Assembly (NCBI GenBank): GCA_002197995.1
Contig: NGZR01000004.1
Location: forward strand, 558,001-622,000
Length of the DNA stretch: 64,000 nt
Reading direction: 5' to 3'
From: Gaeumannomyces sp. JS-464
Taxonomy: Eukaryota > Ascomycota > Sordariomycetes > Magnaporthales > Magnaporthaceae
In this document: positions 1 to 12,930 of the stretch, piece after piece
Layout: each line of letters starts with the position of its first letter
Position numbering within the stretch: the stretch's first letter is position 1
Notes under the pieces: generated by a model
Database searches by the model: none
Told to the model about the DNA's origin: nothing
What the model saw: only the letters and a program-made list of their open reading frames with translations
Position numbers and translations under genes: made by a program

Positions 1-3000
1 ACACTGTGCATCTAATTCAAGAGTGCCTTGTCGAAGGCTAGCGCCGTAGTGTGAGAGAGGCGTTTTGGATTGCGGGCCCGGAAGCTCAGCAGCAGCTCTT
101 CAACGACAGGCGCTGCGGTGTGGCTGCGAGCCCATCTCCTTCTACGCGCACAGCAACCCACGCTAACACTAGCGCAGGTCGGCTGCGAGCTAAAAGGCGC
201 CAAGTCGCCAGGGGGCAATGAGGTCGACAATCCTTGCTCCCTCCTGCTCTGAAACAGCAGGCGGTTCTCCTTGCCGATGCTGCTCATCTGATCTCCCTTT
301 GGCAGCCAAATCCTGCCTCGCTGATAGGGCACGGAAAAGAGGACAAGTCGGGTCAGAGTTGCGGGAGCGGCCATTGGCAGGTTTGCGGGCGGCTCGTCGA
401 ACAGAACATATTGAAGATGGAAACGATAGGAACGAGGTTGGGTGTGATGGACGAAACAAATTCGAGCATCAGAGATAAGGAGCTGAAAAAAGAGACATGT
501 TCTGGGCAAATCCTCGCTGCATATCAAACCCGAACCCAAACACTCGTGCAAAAAAGATCAACAACCAGGCTTGCACATGATATCGGTCTCCTGGCTGCTG
601 TGCGCACTGCCTTTCTGTTTAAGCATACCTCCTTGCCGACCCGTCATGAGCGTGCGCGCGCACGGGCAACGTCCTGCAACCGGGTCTCAAGCAAGCTGAG
701 CAGCAGAAGCAGCATGGTGGTGACAAGACATGCTTCAAGATTGCACGCGATGTGCATTGGGATCTGCCCTCCATCGCACAAGGAGAACGGACAGGCAGGT
801 TTGGCGCAGCCACAAGCAAGGCGCATTGAACCCGGCGGCCCGCCAACGGTCGGTCTCTTGAACGGCAGGCAGCGTCGGAAGCATGGATAGCATGGAGCTT
901 GACCTCGCTTGCGTACCGCGGGAATGAATGTCCCAATTACCTAGGACGCGATGATTTCGGGGCTCCACTTGTCAGGCTGGCAAAAGTTCCTTGTCGGGGG
1001 CAGAAAGGCGCCGTAACCTGCAGTAGTTTTGGCCACTGGCGCACAAAAATCCCAAGACTACGTGGAAGCGCAATCCGGGCTTTTCCTCATTGCTTCTGGT
1101 TTACTTGGATCATTTCCTCACCCCGAATGGTACCGCAGCCACAGTGTGCGTGAGCTGTGGTGGTATCCGACGCTACTTTGGTTGACTATGGTGAGATTGT
1201 GGTGGTGACCCGAAAGAAGGGGGGAAAAAAGTCGGCGACAGAAAAAAAAAACAGGCACATGGCGTCATCACAGCCACCCTCGCGGCTTCAGCTCCCTTTG
1301 GATTCCGTTCACCGAATTCTAGCCGGGTCAACCTGAAGGCTGGAGAAAGAAAAAAAAAACACACGTGTGCAGACCGCAGCAAACGTACTTCGCCGACCAC
1401 AATTGTGTCCATGCACTGGCCGGACCAACGTCGCTTCTCTTCTTCTCCCTTCAGCACTGCCCAGTGGCACTCTTCCACTGTGACGTTGTAGCGATTCCAG
1501 CTTGTCGTCGGTCGGCCCCTTCTGGGCGGGCTGCCCCAGTCTTGCCGGAAGGTGTGGGCCCAACGGGAGCGAAAACCGGGGCCCACCAAGGTATCGGGAT
1601 TGCGCCATGCCGGATTGGACCTAGCGGGCAGGTCCCCAGTTTCTAAAAATTGTCCAAGGGACCAGCCGTTTTTCCAAAGAACAAAAAAAAAACACACACA
1701 CATACACACCAACGGCGAGGCTTTTTTTTCTTGGTGCCTTTTTTTTTTTTCTTCAGCCTCTCGGACGTCGTCACTCCCGCCAGTCAGCACCTAGCCATCC
1801 TTCCCTCTGACCGCCCATCTTGGATGCCTTGGTGAAGGATTCGCGAGAGGCCGGCGCAGCGACACGACAGACTGGCAGGTGGACAGCTCAACGCTTCCTG
1901 CGCGCCGAGAGAGGCGCATGCTTTGTTATGTGATGGTGTCATTCTTTGCTTGGGGGTTTCCGACCATTCTGTCCGGCTTTACCAACCGAGAACGGCTCCA
2001 CATGCTGTTGGTTGCTGCAAAGCGTTAGTTTGTGCTGTGTAAGCTCTACTACGTAGAGGGCGCACCGCATGTGGCATGTGAAACGGCGAGAGCTCGGCCG
2101 CAGACAACCTATTTCAGGTTGAAGACTAGATGAAAAATGAGGAATAGATGCCGTCTCTGGCGTCCCCTAGCACGATCCATCGCTCGGTCCTGATAGCCGA
2201 TTCCTTTCACCGCCACCAAAACGGGCCACACTTTTTCCCCACGGGACCATCAAGATGGGGATTTGGTTGTCTTGTTCCTTCGCCCGTCCCGTCATGACTC
2301 CTGCTTGCCACTATGATGTCGCGGGCCTTCTAGAAGACGTCTCCACCACGTTTCCAGATACATTGACTCGTCGGGGGGTACCCTGCTCGTCGGGCCGATT
2401 GAGCTTGATCAAAAATAACATGGGAAAAGCCACGAGAGGGGGTTCTCGCGCAGGCGGGGCAAAGAGTGAACGACGGGCTCGGGAACATCGACCAAAATAC
2501 ACAAAGCGGCGGCAGCACAAGCGAGCGGGCGATGGATCCTGTGCAGGTTTTCTACATACGCCATCCATCCATGCAGCCCACTCACCCGCCGGGATCCGAG
2601 AAAAACACATTCCGCCGTGCCTCTGATCATGGCCTCCCTGCTTGGAAGGGTCTTTTTCCGCCCGTTCATGCTTGGATGATCGTCGTTTGCTGTCGATTCT
2701 CCCCCCTTTGGGGCAACTCGTCCGCTTCGCTTTCTCGCCTTGAGTTGCCCCAGAGCGAAGCCATCCGATTCTCATCTGAAGACCACCCTGCCCATGCACC
2801 AGCAGTCACTACATAGTAGCACCTCCCTACCACACACATACGGATACTCCAGCCTCCGGCTCGAGAGTTGAAAGCAACGCATGTCCGACCCACACTCAAG
2901 TCCGCCCGCCGAGCTTCCTCTCCTGTTTCTCCTCTTTACTTGCCTCCATTGCCTCCGAAGCTGTCCTGACCCGAAGCTTCTTGCCGAAAAGGCTGTCTCT

Positions 3001-6000
3001 TGTTTGCCCGCCTGGGTGATGACTGAGAGGGGGAAATCGCTGCCCCCTCACTTCTCAAGGTTCCGAGCTTCAACCCAGTTTGAGGTCCTTGACTCGTCAA
3101 AGTCGTGAGGGAGGGTGTATAGTTCGAGAAGCTAGGTCTTTGTACAAGTCACTTTTTTCTCGCCCAGTCTACGTACGCACAGTATATACAGCCGATCGCC
3201 CTCGGATGCTTCAAAACTCCTCGCCCTAGCAACGACTGCCGCGTCCTTTTCGGTAAGTAGATATAGTGACACATAGTTTGCGCCCCCCCGGAAGCCAGAC
3301 CGGCCCAGCCGACGTTTATACCCGGTTCCTACTCCGGCATATGGAATGCCATCTACATGGTATGGCAAAAAAGGCTCCATCGAAAGCCACGCCCATTGTC
3401 TCAGCCCCATTCGCGCAAATGAACGCGGGTGGGCTTGTCCTACACCGCACATCCGCTGACAAACATGCGCCAGGCAGGGCAGACATCTGAGACCAGAAAG
3501 GGTGGGGGCCGACTCGAGGCAGTTGCAGCAAGGCAAACTGCTGGCCCGCCCACGCCCTGAAGAGAGCTCACCTGTTCACGCCACTTCCATGTGTTCACGC
3601 TGCTCCTTACATACTCGCTTGAGTCAACCCAGTCGGCCGACACGTTCGTCCCGGCTTCGCCGCTGTCAAGCCCGGGGCTGTCGCTGGTCGTGTCGCTCTA
3701 GCGCCGTTCCTGAATGACGGAGTCTAACGCCTCGCAAGGTCCTGTTCCTGCATTTTCCCGACCCGATACTTCATGTCTCCGGGCCGCCCTGGGCCGGACC
3801 AAAGCGGTTCGACGCCGACATGGTCTTGTTGAGTCAGCGATCTCTTGGCCCGCCCCAGGATGTCCATTTCGAGGTGCCGCTATCCCTGGCCTTTTTTTTT
3901 CTTTTCTTTTTTTTTCTTGCCACTGCCTGCCTGATGGCTCCTGAGACCGCCGAGTGGGGGCACACTCGGATCTTCCGGGTTTGTGTCATCGCCAGATAGA
4001 TTGAAACCTCTGTTCGCCGTGTTCTGTTTGCCTTCTCGGTAGTTCCCTTTTGTCCGTTTTCTTTCCCTCTCCTACTGTTTCCCCAGTGTCTCGGAAACAC
4101 CACATGGGAAACGTCAACGGGCCGTGGAAATCATGCTTGCGTTACAACGAATCCCCGACTGTCTTTGTTTCGGTAACTCTCCCGGCCTTTCACCGCAGCC
4201 CGCTTGCCCCTGATTTTACCGTCCATGACATGATATGGTGGTGCCTGCACCAACCAAGGCTGCCGGCGGTGCCTGGTGAGCGGACGCATACGACGCTGCA
4301 CCTGCATCTTTTGTTGCCTCCATGCCGAACGAGAGATATTTGGGGGGTCCAGGCCAGAGGCGGTTCTCCACTCGCTGTGCTCCAAGTGGCCGGCGCTCTT
4401 GGGGGTGGTTGGTTGGGGGCAGAAGGATCCGTGGTGGAGGAGGATGATGCGGCGCGAAGGCGGTGCGCGCGACGCCGGCTACGCGGGCTCGGGGCGCAAT
4501 GAGCGAACGCCTGACTGGATGCGTCTGGGGAATTGAGATCGACGCCTCTCGCGGTGCTGGACTGTACTACCTTCCTTTTTGTCCTTTGCTATTACCCGTG
4601 GTTTGATTGTTTGCTGACCGAAAACTCTTTGTTACTGTGGCTTTTTTTTTAATATTTTTTTTTTACGGTTTTTGGTGCTCTTTCGGCCGAGATCTAGCCT
4701 TGCTCTTTCCCTATTTGGTTTAAGACTATTTCTCTCCCGACGGCAGTGATTGGCTCCTGTCAACATCGACAAGGCTCCGGACGGCTGTCGGTGAAAGAGG
4801 CTCGAGTGTGTCTCGGCCGTAGATCATGGGGGCTAAATGATCAACCTTCACGGTCAAGCACAAGACAAAAGGGGTGTTGGTGTTGTTGTAATTTCCATAT
4901 TTGCGCCGCCGCACGTGTTGAGGCCGCCGGTCCTCTGTTCCCGCACATGGCCTACCACCTTTACCTCGCCAAGCCGCCTATCTTGTCCATCCGACATTGA
5001 ACCAAGGCCTGCCGTGCAACATGCCGTGTAGCCGCGCTTGCGCCATCTTTCCGGGCCGAGGTCTAGGCAGACAGACAGGCCGAACAAGCGCGGCCGCTTC
5101 TGCCGATCAGGGCATGATCGGACGTTGCAGTCCAGTTGCCAAGACCGTTGCCGCTCCTTACAACGTCTACGCCACCAAACCGCGTCTGTCACCTTCCCGC
5201 GCCTTGCAGCCGTGACCTCTGAGCTGGTGGTATCGCGGCGCCGCAGCTGGGCTTGCTTTTCTCGTGATCGGGGATGAGTTTATTGTTTGCGCAGTGCCAA
5301 CAGCACATAACACGTACCCTTGGCTCCTTATCCGTTCGGTGCATCACGACAACTACCGTGTGTGGATGACGGGAAATTACAAGGGGTTGGAAGAGACGGG
5401 TAGCCTCTGTTTCAACTAGATCTACGTAGCCTTCTGTCTCCTTCTCTCGGGCATCACCAAAGTGTGGATGCTGCCCTGCTGTGCCGCACCGTGCCGCCTC
5501 GGTCTGGAGAGACGAGGCGTGCGAGGTGCACTTCGCTGCAGCTTCGAACCCGCCGTTGTGGCCACAGTATGAGCCGTGGCTCACAGTGCGGTCGCTGAGA
5601 TGCTGACTTCGGCTTCTCTTGATTTCCATGTTTTGTACATTATCCCAGAACAACATACCATCGACTGCCTGTCTTGCATCTCGAGCTTGCCGTATCGTAA
5701 TACGGGCTGTTTCCCCTGTCTGGGGCCGGCCATATTCCCCTTCTAGGCCGGCATGCGTCTAGATGATGTGTATCCCCTCTTGGCGATACACGCGCCTCGG
5801 CACCGCATCACCAACCGCCAAGGCTGAACATTTCCAGACCCAACGCGTGGCTTTGTAAGAATAATAATGTAAGGGACAAGGGCCATTAGCTCCCGACGGC
5901 CTACACGCACACACATACACAAACACCACCCCCCTGGATATATCTTTTATCCATCTGGCCCGTCATATCCATCGCGAGGCTCACACTTCCCCTAGTCTCC

Positions 6001-6473
6001 CCGTCATCACGCGAGCTTGTTTGTCCAAGCCGGAGACTTGGACTATCGAGGCTCCCAAAGACTTCAGGGGAAATGGGGTGATAAAGAAATAGAGTGGCAG
6101 AAGAACTCCAAGGGGTATTGTATTGTTCCGAATCATGGAAAATGACAAAGGGAAGGAAGCCAAACGCCCCAGTCAGTAGGCAGACCCTCATGATCATTCC
6201 AGAGGAAAAGAAGGAAACAGGAACAGGAATTAATAGAAATTAAGAAGGAAAAAAAGAGTCGAGATATCTGGACAAGACAAAACACTTTGAGAATATGTAG
6301 GTGGCCATTTTCGCGTCCCGCAATGACTCCAAGTCCGGGCGCCACAACAGAAGCCGTGTAAACAATAAAGGAAGAAAGAGAAGTAGTGAGAAAGAGCTCA
6401 ATATCAGAGGAACGGAACTAGGATGGAAAACTGGATGCAAGGGAGAGCAGAGCGTTAGCCAAGCTTCCATCCA
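1..6473. other. Long gene-free region, left end
   Basis: No open frame here shows recognisable domains, consistent codon use or plausible splice partners on either strand. The sequence holds several pyrimidine tracts (T/C runs near 1720-1755, 3891-3918 and 4645-4670) and short CA repeats near 1690 and 5905, all common in fungal promoters and untranslated regions. The last few hundred bases before 6474 are probably the 3' untranslated region of the F-box gene. A non-coding transcript or the control region of a gene beyond the left edge would look like this. Confidence 0.5.
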
Positions 6474-8678
6474 TCACCTCCAAAGGTCCTTCCTATCCTT
6501 CTTCTTGTCCGGAGGGCTATACGGCAGAGGCCATTCGTCCGCGATGGCCGAGCCGCCACCGCCACCGCCAGAGCCAAGGATCGGGCGCCTAGCGCTACTA
6601 CTACTCCCTCGCCTCTCGGCTGGCACGTAGGGGTTCGGCGGGCCACCGCTCGGCGTGTCGGGAACCGCGAGGAATCCGCCGGCACCATCGCCCAGGAACA
6701 CGCTCTTTCGCGTCCCCGCGGTCACGCCCCAGGCCGTGGCATTGTCCGAGGAGAGGCCATAGCTACTATGCGGCCTCTCCGGCAGACCGATCGACCCGAA
6801 GCTGCTCCCGCGCCGATGGTGACCGCCTCCGCCACCGGCGTATCCGCCAAGCGGGTCAGTGCCTCCATCGACCCTGACTATGGACCAGTCCAGCTCGTCG
6901 TTGCCCTTGGTGAAGACTTCGAGCGTTTGAATCTGCTGCGTCGGTATCATGGCTGCGAACGGGTTGTTGCTACTGAAGCGCGGATTGTGGCCTGGAGAGA
7001 AGGGCTTGAGCGTGGGCGGGCTCGCAGGCGTGCCACTGCCCATGTGCAGATTGCTGAAGCCGCCGCCAGATCCAAAGTTCCGAGTCTGCGCGGGCGACGA
7101 TGAGCCCGAAGTCGAGGGCCGTGCGGCAAAGGCGCCCCCGCAAACGCGGGCGCGGGCGGCAGCGGCATGCCGAGCAGCGAGTCCGGGAAGTTTAGGTCGC
7201 GGACGTACACGGCGCTCAGCGTTGGGAGCCCGCCCGAGAGCAGCGATCCAGAGAGGTAGTTGTAGTACGAGGCCGTCGTGCTTCCACCCAGTATGCCCGC
7301 CGGGGGCGCCACCGTTATCTCCCAGTTGAGGGTGCGCAGTGACCTCGAACGGAGAGGAGGGATGTCGTGGGTGCCCGCCGCGGCGGGCAGTGATGAGGCC
7401 ACAGAGGCCACGACAACCAGGCTTGTGAGCGAGGTCGCTTGGCTCAGGACCTTGTGCAGATCCCAGATACCCACGGCCGTGTTTGTGAGGCTCAGCGTCT
7501 TGAGCCTTGCGCGGGCGTCTGGCGAGGCGAGGTACTGGTTCAGTCCTTCAGCCGTGAGGCCGCTCACGTCCTTAAGCATGAGCTCCTCGAGGGCGGGAAA
7601 GGGCGGGACCATCTCATGGGGGTGCTGGAAGAGAACCTCGTCTACAAAGGCAGGCATCTCGGACACCTTGAGGGCCTGCAGGTTGTGCAGGCTGCCGATC
7701 ACGTGGCGCAGCGTGACGGGGTCGGCCTGCACACGCACGAGCTCGAGGACCTCGAGGTCGGGCCAGATGCCGGTAGCGAGCCGCTCGAAGCTGCGCTCGG
7801 CGCCGGCCATGTACGTCATCTTGCGCAGCTTGCGGCAACGCGCCTGGACCTCGAGGCGCAGCGTCAGGTAGCCATGCTCGTCGGCGAAGAGCCCCTCGGG
7901 CAGGTCGACGTAAAGCAGATTTGGCAGGACAGCGATTGTGCGGGCGAGGTCGGCCTGGCAAGACTCGCGCAGCATGTAGGGGGTCTTGAAGTAGCGGACG
8001 AGGACGCCCAGGCGCGTGGGGTCCTCACGCAGCGTACGGCAGAGCAGCTTGAGCCGCATCTGGGCGGGGTCCTCGGGCGTGCCGTTGCGGTCGAAGAAGG
8101 AGCGACGCTTACGCTTGTCGGACAGGTATATCTCGCGCTCGCAAAAGTGCACCGCGTCGATGCGGATGCTGTGGAATCTGCGAGGCGCGGTCGGACGCGA
8201 GACATGTCAGCAAAGCCTGAGCCAACATGGAAGCTTTACACGAGGACACTAGGCGGGGCATTGAGACGTACAGACGCCTGCGGGCGGGGTGTCTCCATTG
8301 CTGGCAAACGGCGATGCAGTGGGCGAGGTCGCGCAAGTCGCAGAGCATGCAGGCGTCGTCGAGGGCGGACTGCTCGTGGGTTTCGTACGTCTCGTCGGCG
8401 GTATGGGGGCAGACAAAGGTGAAGATGCGCTCGAGGATGGCGTCGGGGAGGCGAGCCAGGAGGCGGCTCGAGGCGGGGCTGGGCGCGTACAGGCGTCCGG
8501 CGCCGCCGCCATGGCCGTAGGCGTAGCCATTGCCGTGGCCGTAGGCGCCGCCGTACGGGTCGTGGGCGCCGCCGCGGGGGTCGATGGCGCGGCCGCCGTC
8601 CTTATAGACGGCGTCCTTTTTCTTGTCTTTCCTCCGGAAGAATTTCATCTTGCGGATGGCTGAGGGGAAGAAGCCCAT
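6474..8678 (-). CDS. F-box protein with leucine-rich-like repeats (frameshifted)
   Basis: This is a probable substrate-recognition subunit of an SCF ubiquitin ligase. Exon 1 (8678-8272) encodes a basic, Gly/Tyr-rich N-terminus and then an F-box at about residues 72-128, with the motif LLARLPDAILERIFTFV and the later VCQQWRHPARRRL. The intron 8271-8178 has GTACGT..CAG ends and a CTGAC branch point; exon 2 starts with FHSIRIDAVHFCEREIYL. The middle of the protein is leucine-rich with irregular repeats of LRR type (for example LEVLELVRV, LQALKVSEM). The C-terminus is Ser/Gly-rich. The reading frame breaks at the C run 7135-7139; adding one base restores a frame that runs to the stop at 6474, giving about 703 residues. 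ATG 8648 is an alternative start. The substrate cannot be read from sequence. Confidence 0.75.
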
Positions 8679-10489
8679 ATCTGGTGGTAGGAAGAGGGAA
8701 GGAGAGGAGGGGAAGAAGGGAATTGGGAGTTATTTTTAAAAGTGCGACGAGGGTGCGCGGGAAGGAGGTGGGGGTGAGCGAGCTGGCCGGTCAGGCTGAT
8801 GCTGGTTGGCTCAACCAGGGAGGGCGATTCAGGCGGGCAAAGACGAGCAGGATACGGACGGCGGCCGCCGCGGCAGCTCGGCCAGGCGCGTCACTGGAAT
8901 GCGTGGTCCTTTGATGCAGCCAGCCGGCAGGGCGCCTTCTCCGGGACGCCGCAGCTCTTTGCTCCAGGAAGCGCCGGCGGCGGTGTTGTAGCTGGCAGCA
9001 GGAAGTCAAGTTCGTGTGTCTGAACGCGGGCGATGACGGAGCTGCGCGCAGTGACGACACAGCTCGATGATGGCCAGGTGCTGGGCAGGCAGGTCCTGTC
9101 GTCGAACGCGCTGCTTTGTCACTTCTCCGAACAGGCAGGGGGCTGGCCGGGAAGAAATGCGCTTCCTTTCTGGCCCGCGCCACACGGTGTTACCGACTTC
9201 TCCAACAAGGGATGGCAGACACAGGCGGGCAGTAAATATGTCCAGGTGTGGAGTGGCTGCAAGCACGAGACTGGCAGCTATGTCGGGGCTGCAGGGGTTG
9301 GGGGACTGTCGCGTGGTGGACGGGGCTGGCTGGTCAGATCAATGCAGGTCAGGTTAATGGTATAACGGCCCAATGCCTTCTTCCCTAACAGCTGCTAACC
9401 AGTGGCGGGCAACGGATGTGCATCCAGAGAGAAGAGGCGACACGCTGCAAGAAGAGAAGATCAAAGAAAGGAATGGGAAATGAAGAACATGCAAGACAGG
9501 AAAACGCCATGTCACACGGCCAGCGTATCTGCCGGGCTGGCGAACCCTACTCCCAGCGCCCCGGCCCAATCGATTGACGATCTCCTGAGCTGACGACGGG
9601 CTAGGGTGGGGGCGCCTTCCCCCCGCCGGCCTACCCGCTGCGATGTTGCACTGTTTTGTTCTGTTTCTGCAACACGCCCACTCGCGACTTCCCCTTTTCC
9701 GACCAGTCGGTTGGTCCTTGTTTGCGGGGACGGACCACCATCACCGCCCTGGGCTTCAGGTTCATCTCCACTCGATGCCGAACGGGGCGCAGGGGCTCCA
9801 CATGGGAAGGGAACCAACCCCTGGGTTTTGTTGTTTTTGTCTTTAGCGCCACACTCTTTCTCGTTGGCGTCTCTTGAGCCGCTTTTTTGCCTCTTGGGTT
9901 GCATGTGTCCTTGTCCGTCAAAAGTGCTGATTCGCGTTGCAGACCGTGCAGTCATGTCTTTGAGGACCGAGCCTCCATCCAGCGACGTGCCAGCTGCAGC
10001 AAACACATCGATCCGCGGGGTGGCAGGTCTAAGCTTTTTCTCCCGCGCTGCTAGTAATACCTAAAAAAAAGTGCCTGGCTTTGGGACACATTCCATGCGC
10101 CAGCCACGGGGATCTAGATGCGTCGAGCACATATCTGGATGGCTATAAGGAGCGTAAACACGCACAAAAAGGAGGCGTAGAAAGGGGCAGATTGACCTGG
10201 TGCAATTCATAAACACCCCTCCCTTGTGAGATGAACTGTCGGCGGGAATGTGAAGTTGTGGCTCCAGTCAGGATGACTAGCCAGGGGTCAAGTGGCGGCT
10301 CGTGAGTCGTTAGCCAAGATGATTCAACCATTGCCTTGGATTCATTTCCGGGGTTTCCGTTTGCTAGCAGAGAACAAGCAATACAGCTGCTTCCCCAACC
10401 AACTTTATTACTGTTCACTGTTCAAAAATAGCCGCCGCATATTGTGCAGTTTAGCGTTGAGCCTCAAATCACAAAGCTCAAGATGCCCG
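8679..10489. other. Intergenic region
   Basis: This is the upstream region of the F-box gene and the downstream region of the GH31 gene, both on the minus strand. Short frames are present but none has a coherent product. I see no RNA gene. Confidence 0.5.
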
Positions 10490-12930
10490 CTACTCAAGAA
10501 TCTCAACCCCGGCCGACTCGACAGTCTCATCAGCAAAGCCAGGTTCCCGGACGACACAGCTGCCCTTGAACAAGTCCGTCCCTGTGACCGTCTTGCCATC
10601 CTCGCCAACCACAACCCTTCCAATCACCGCCCCGTCCGCGTCCACAACATCAGCGCCGTCGCCAGCCTGGACCTCGTAGAGCCGCACCTCGACGTCCCGG
10701 CCATAGTCGTACACAGCACCCCCGGCGCCGCCATCCCCGCCCCCTCCCAGGACGAGCACGGTGCCCGGGCGCACGTAGAGCGGCAGGGTCCCGAACCCAT
10801 GCCGCTCGCGGAACCAGCCGGGCCCGTCGCGCGCGCGGCCCGTGAAGAAGCACGTCCAGCGGCCGCGGGGCAGGTAGAACAGGACCTCGCCGCTCTCCTC
10901 GAACACGGGCGCCGCCATCAGGCGCGACCCCACCAGGAACTGCCGGTCCAGGTACCAGGCCGTCGGGTCGGCGGGGAACTCGACGAGCGCCGCCCGCAGC
11001 GACAGCGGCAGGCCCCCGGCGGCGGCCTCGCGCGCCTGCGCCAGCAGGTACGGCATGAGGCGGTTCTTGAGCGCCGTCCAGCGCGCCAGCGTCGCCGAGG
11101 CGCCCGCGGCGGTCCGGTCGTCGCCGTCGATGGTCCAGGGCACGCGGTAGGACCCGGACCCGTGCAGGCGGCTGTGGCTGCACAGCAGGCCGAAGGCGAC
11201 CCAGCGCTTGTAGATCCACGGCCGCGGCGAGCCCTCGAAGCCGCCGATGTCGACGGACCAGAACCCGAAGCCGCACAGGCCCAGCGACAGCCCGCCGCGG
11301 ACCGACTCGGCCATGGCCCTCGGGCGTGGACTCGCAGTCGCCGCCCCAGGTCAGGGGAAGCGCTGCGTGCCGGCGCAGGCCGAGCGCGCGAAGAGGACCG
11401 CCTCGCCCTTGCCCTTGCACGCCTCGAGCGCCTCGTACACGACCTTGTTGTACAGGTAGGCGTAGTAGTTGTGCATGCGGCGCGGGTCGACCGACTCGTC
11501 GTGCCACTTGACGTCGCGCCAGGGGATGCGCTCGCCAAAGTCGGTCTTGAGCGCGTCGACGCCCTTGTCCATCAGGCCCTCGAGGCACGACGCGTACCAG
11601 CGGCAGGCCTCCGGGTTGGTGAAATCGACGAGGCCCATGCCTGCCTGCCACAGGTCCCACTGCCATACGTCGCCGTTTGTGCGCTTGACCAGGTAGCCCC
11701 TCTCGGCCGCCTCCTTGAAGGCGGCGCCGTGCTGGGCGATATAGGGGTTGATCCAGACACACACCTTGCGCACCAGGCCCGATTCTTTGAGCCGCGCGAT
11801 GGACGCCTTGGGGTCCGGGAACTTGTCGGCGTCGAAGACGAAGTCGGTCCAGGTGAACTCCTTCATCCAGAAGCAGTCGTAGTGGAACACGTCGACGGCG
11901 ACGTCGCGCTCGCGCATGCCCTCGAGGAACGACCGGACCGTCCCCTCGTCGTAGTCGGTCGTGAAGCTGGTGCTCAGCCACAGGCCGTAGCTCCAGGGCG
12001 GGACCGAGGCGGCGCGTCCCGTGAGGACGGCGTAGCGCGCGAGCACCTCCCTGGGCGTGGGGCCCCGGATCAGGTACCACTTGAGGCGCTGGGCCTCGAC
12101 GCTCGTCTGGACGCGGCAGCTGCGCTCGCTGCCGACCTCGAACTCGACGCGGTCGGGCGAGTCGACAAAGACGCCATAGCCGCGCGAGCTGAGCCAGAAG
12201 GACACATTCTTGTACGCCAGCTCGCTCGACGTGCCGCCGTCGGCGTTCCACATGCTGACGGCCTGCCCGACCTTGTTGAAGGCCCCGAAGCGCTCGCCCA
12301 GCCCGTGCACGCTCTCGCCCACTGACAGCGTCGTCTGCGTGAAGACGTAGTGCCGGAACCGCGTTATGTCCTCGAGCTGCGTCATGTTGTTGGGCGCCGG
12401 CGTGTAGGCCAGCCCCACGCTGCGGTCCAGCAGCGACGTCAGCAGCGACGAGCCGTCGCCGGTGCCGTGGAACCTGATCTCGAACGTGTGCGGGTCCGGG
12501 TGCACCGTCGCCGACAGCGAGCCCGAGCTGATGGTCGTGCCCTTGTCGCCCCGCGCCACCTTGGCCTCCACCAGCGGCTTGCCGTCCGGGTACAGCTCAA
12601 AGTGCGGCCCCCGGTTCGCCGCGCCCGACCAGTGCGTCGTCTCTACCGACAGGACGCCATCGAACTCGGCCTCGATGTCCTGCGGCGGTGGGACAAGATC
12701 CCGCAGGGGTCAGTCAAGGCTGTGATATATGTACCCGTGCATGGTCTTTGGAGATGGGACCTTACTATGGTCAGGATGCTCCTGTTCAGCGTGTCGCCTC
12801 GATGCCGGATCTTGCGTGTCGGGCATATGAGGCTTATGCCCCGTTCTGTATGCTTGATCTGGTGGACGTCTTCTGCATAATCGACAGAGACTCCGTCCCT
12901 CAGCTGCCACATGCCGTCGCGGAACTTCAT
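10490..12930 (-). CDS. GH31 glycosidase, alpha-xylosidase (YicI) type, two frameshifts
   Basis: This retaining glycoside hydrolase of family 31 most resembles bacterial YicI alpha-xylosidase, which removes alpha-xylosyl units from isoprimeverose and xyloglucan oligosaccharides. Exon 1 (12930-12766) begins MKFRDGMWQLRDGV, as YicI does. The intron 12765-12680 (GTAAGG..CAG) is phase 0. Exon 2 carries the WNADGGTSSELAYKN region, PWSYGLWLSTSFTTDYDE, the nucleophile motif KTDFGERIP (Asp near residue 435) and the acid/base motif TWGGDCESTPE (Asp near 503). One base is missing in the run 11354-11357 and one is extra at 11317-11321, so the acid/base segment lies out of frame between the two. The changes cancel and give 784 residues, close to YicI's 772. 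No signal peptide is seen, so it probably acts inside the cell. An alpha-glucosidase activity cannot be excluded. Confidence 0.88.

Noticed and set aside
234..890. 218-codon plus-strand frame near the left end
   Set aside because: Composition looks random and several frames overlap on both strands.
7439..8422. 327-codon plus-strand frame
   Set aside because: Antisense to the F-box gene and crosses its intron.
10292..12325. 677-codon plus-strand frame
   Set aside because: Arg/Ala/Gly/Pro-rich antisense shadow of the GH31 gene, which has the catalytic motifs and a matching intron.
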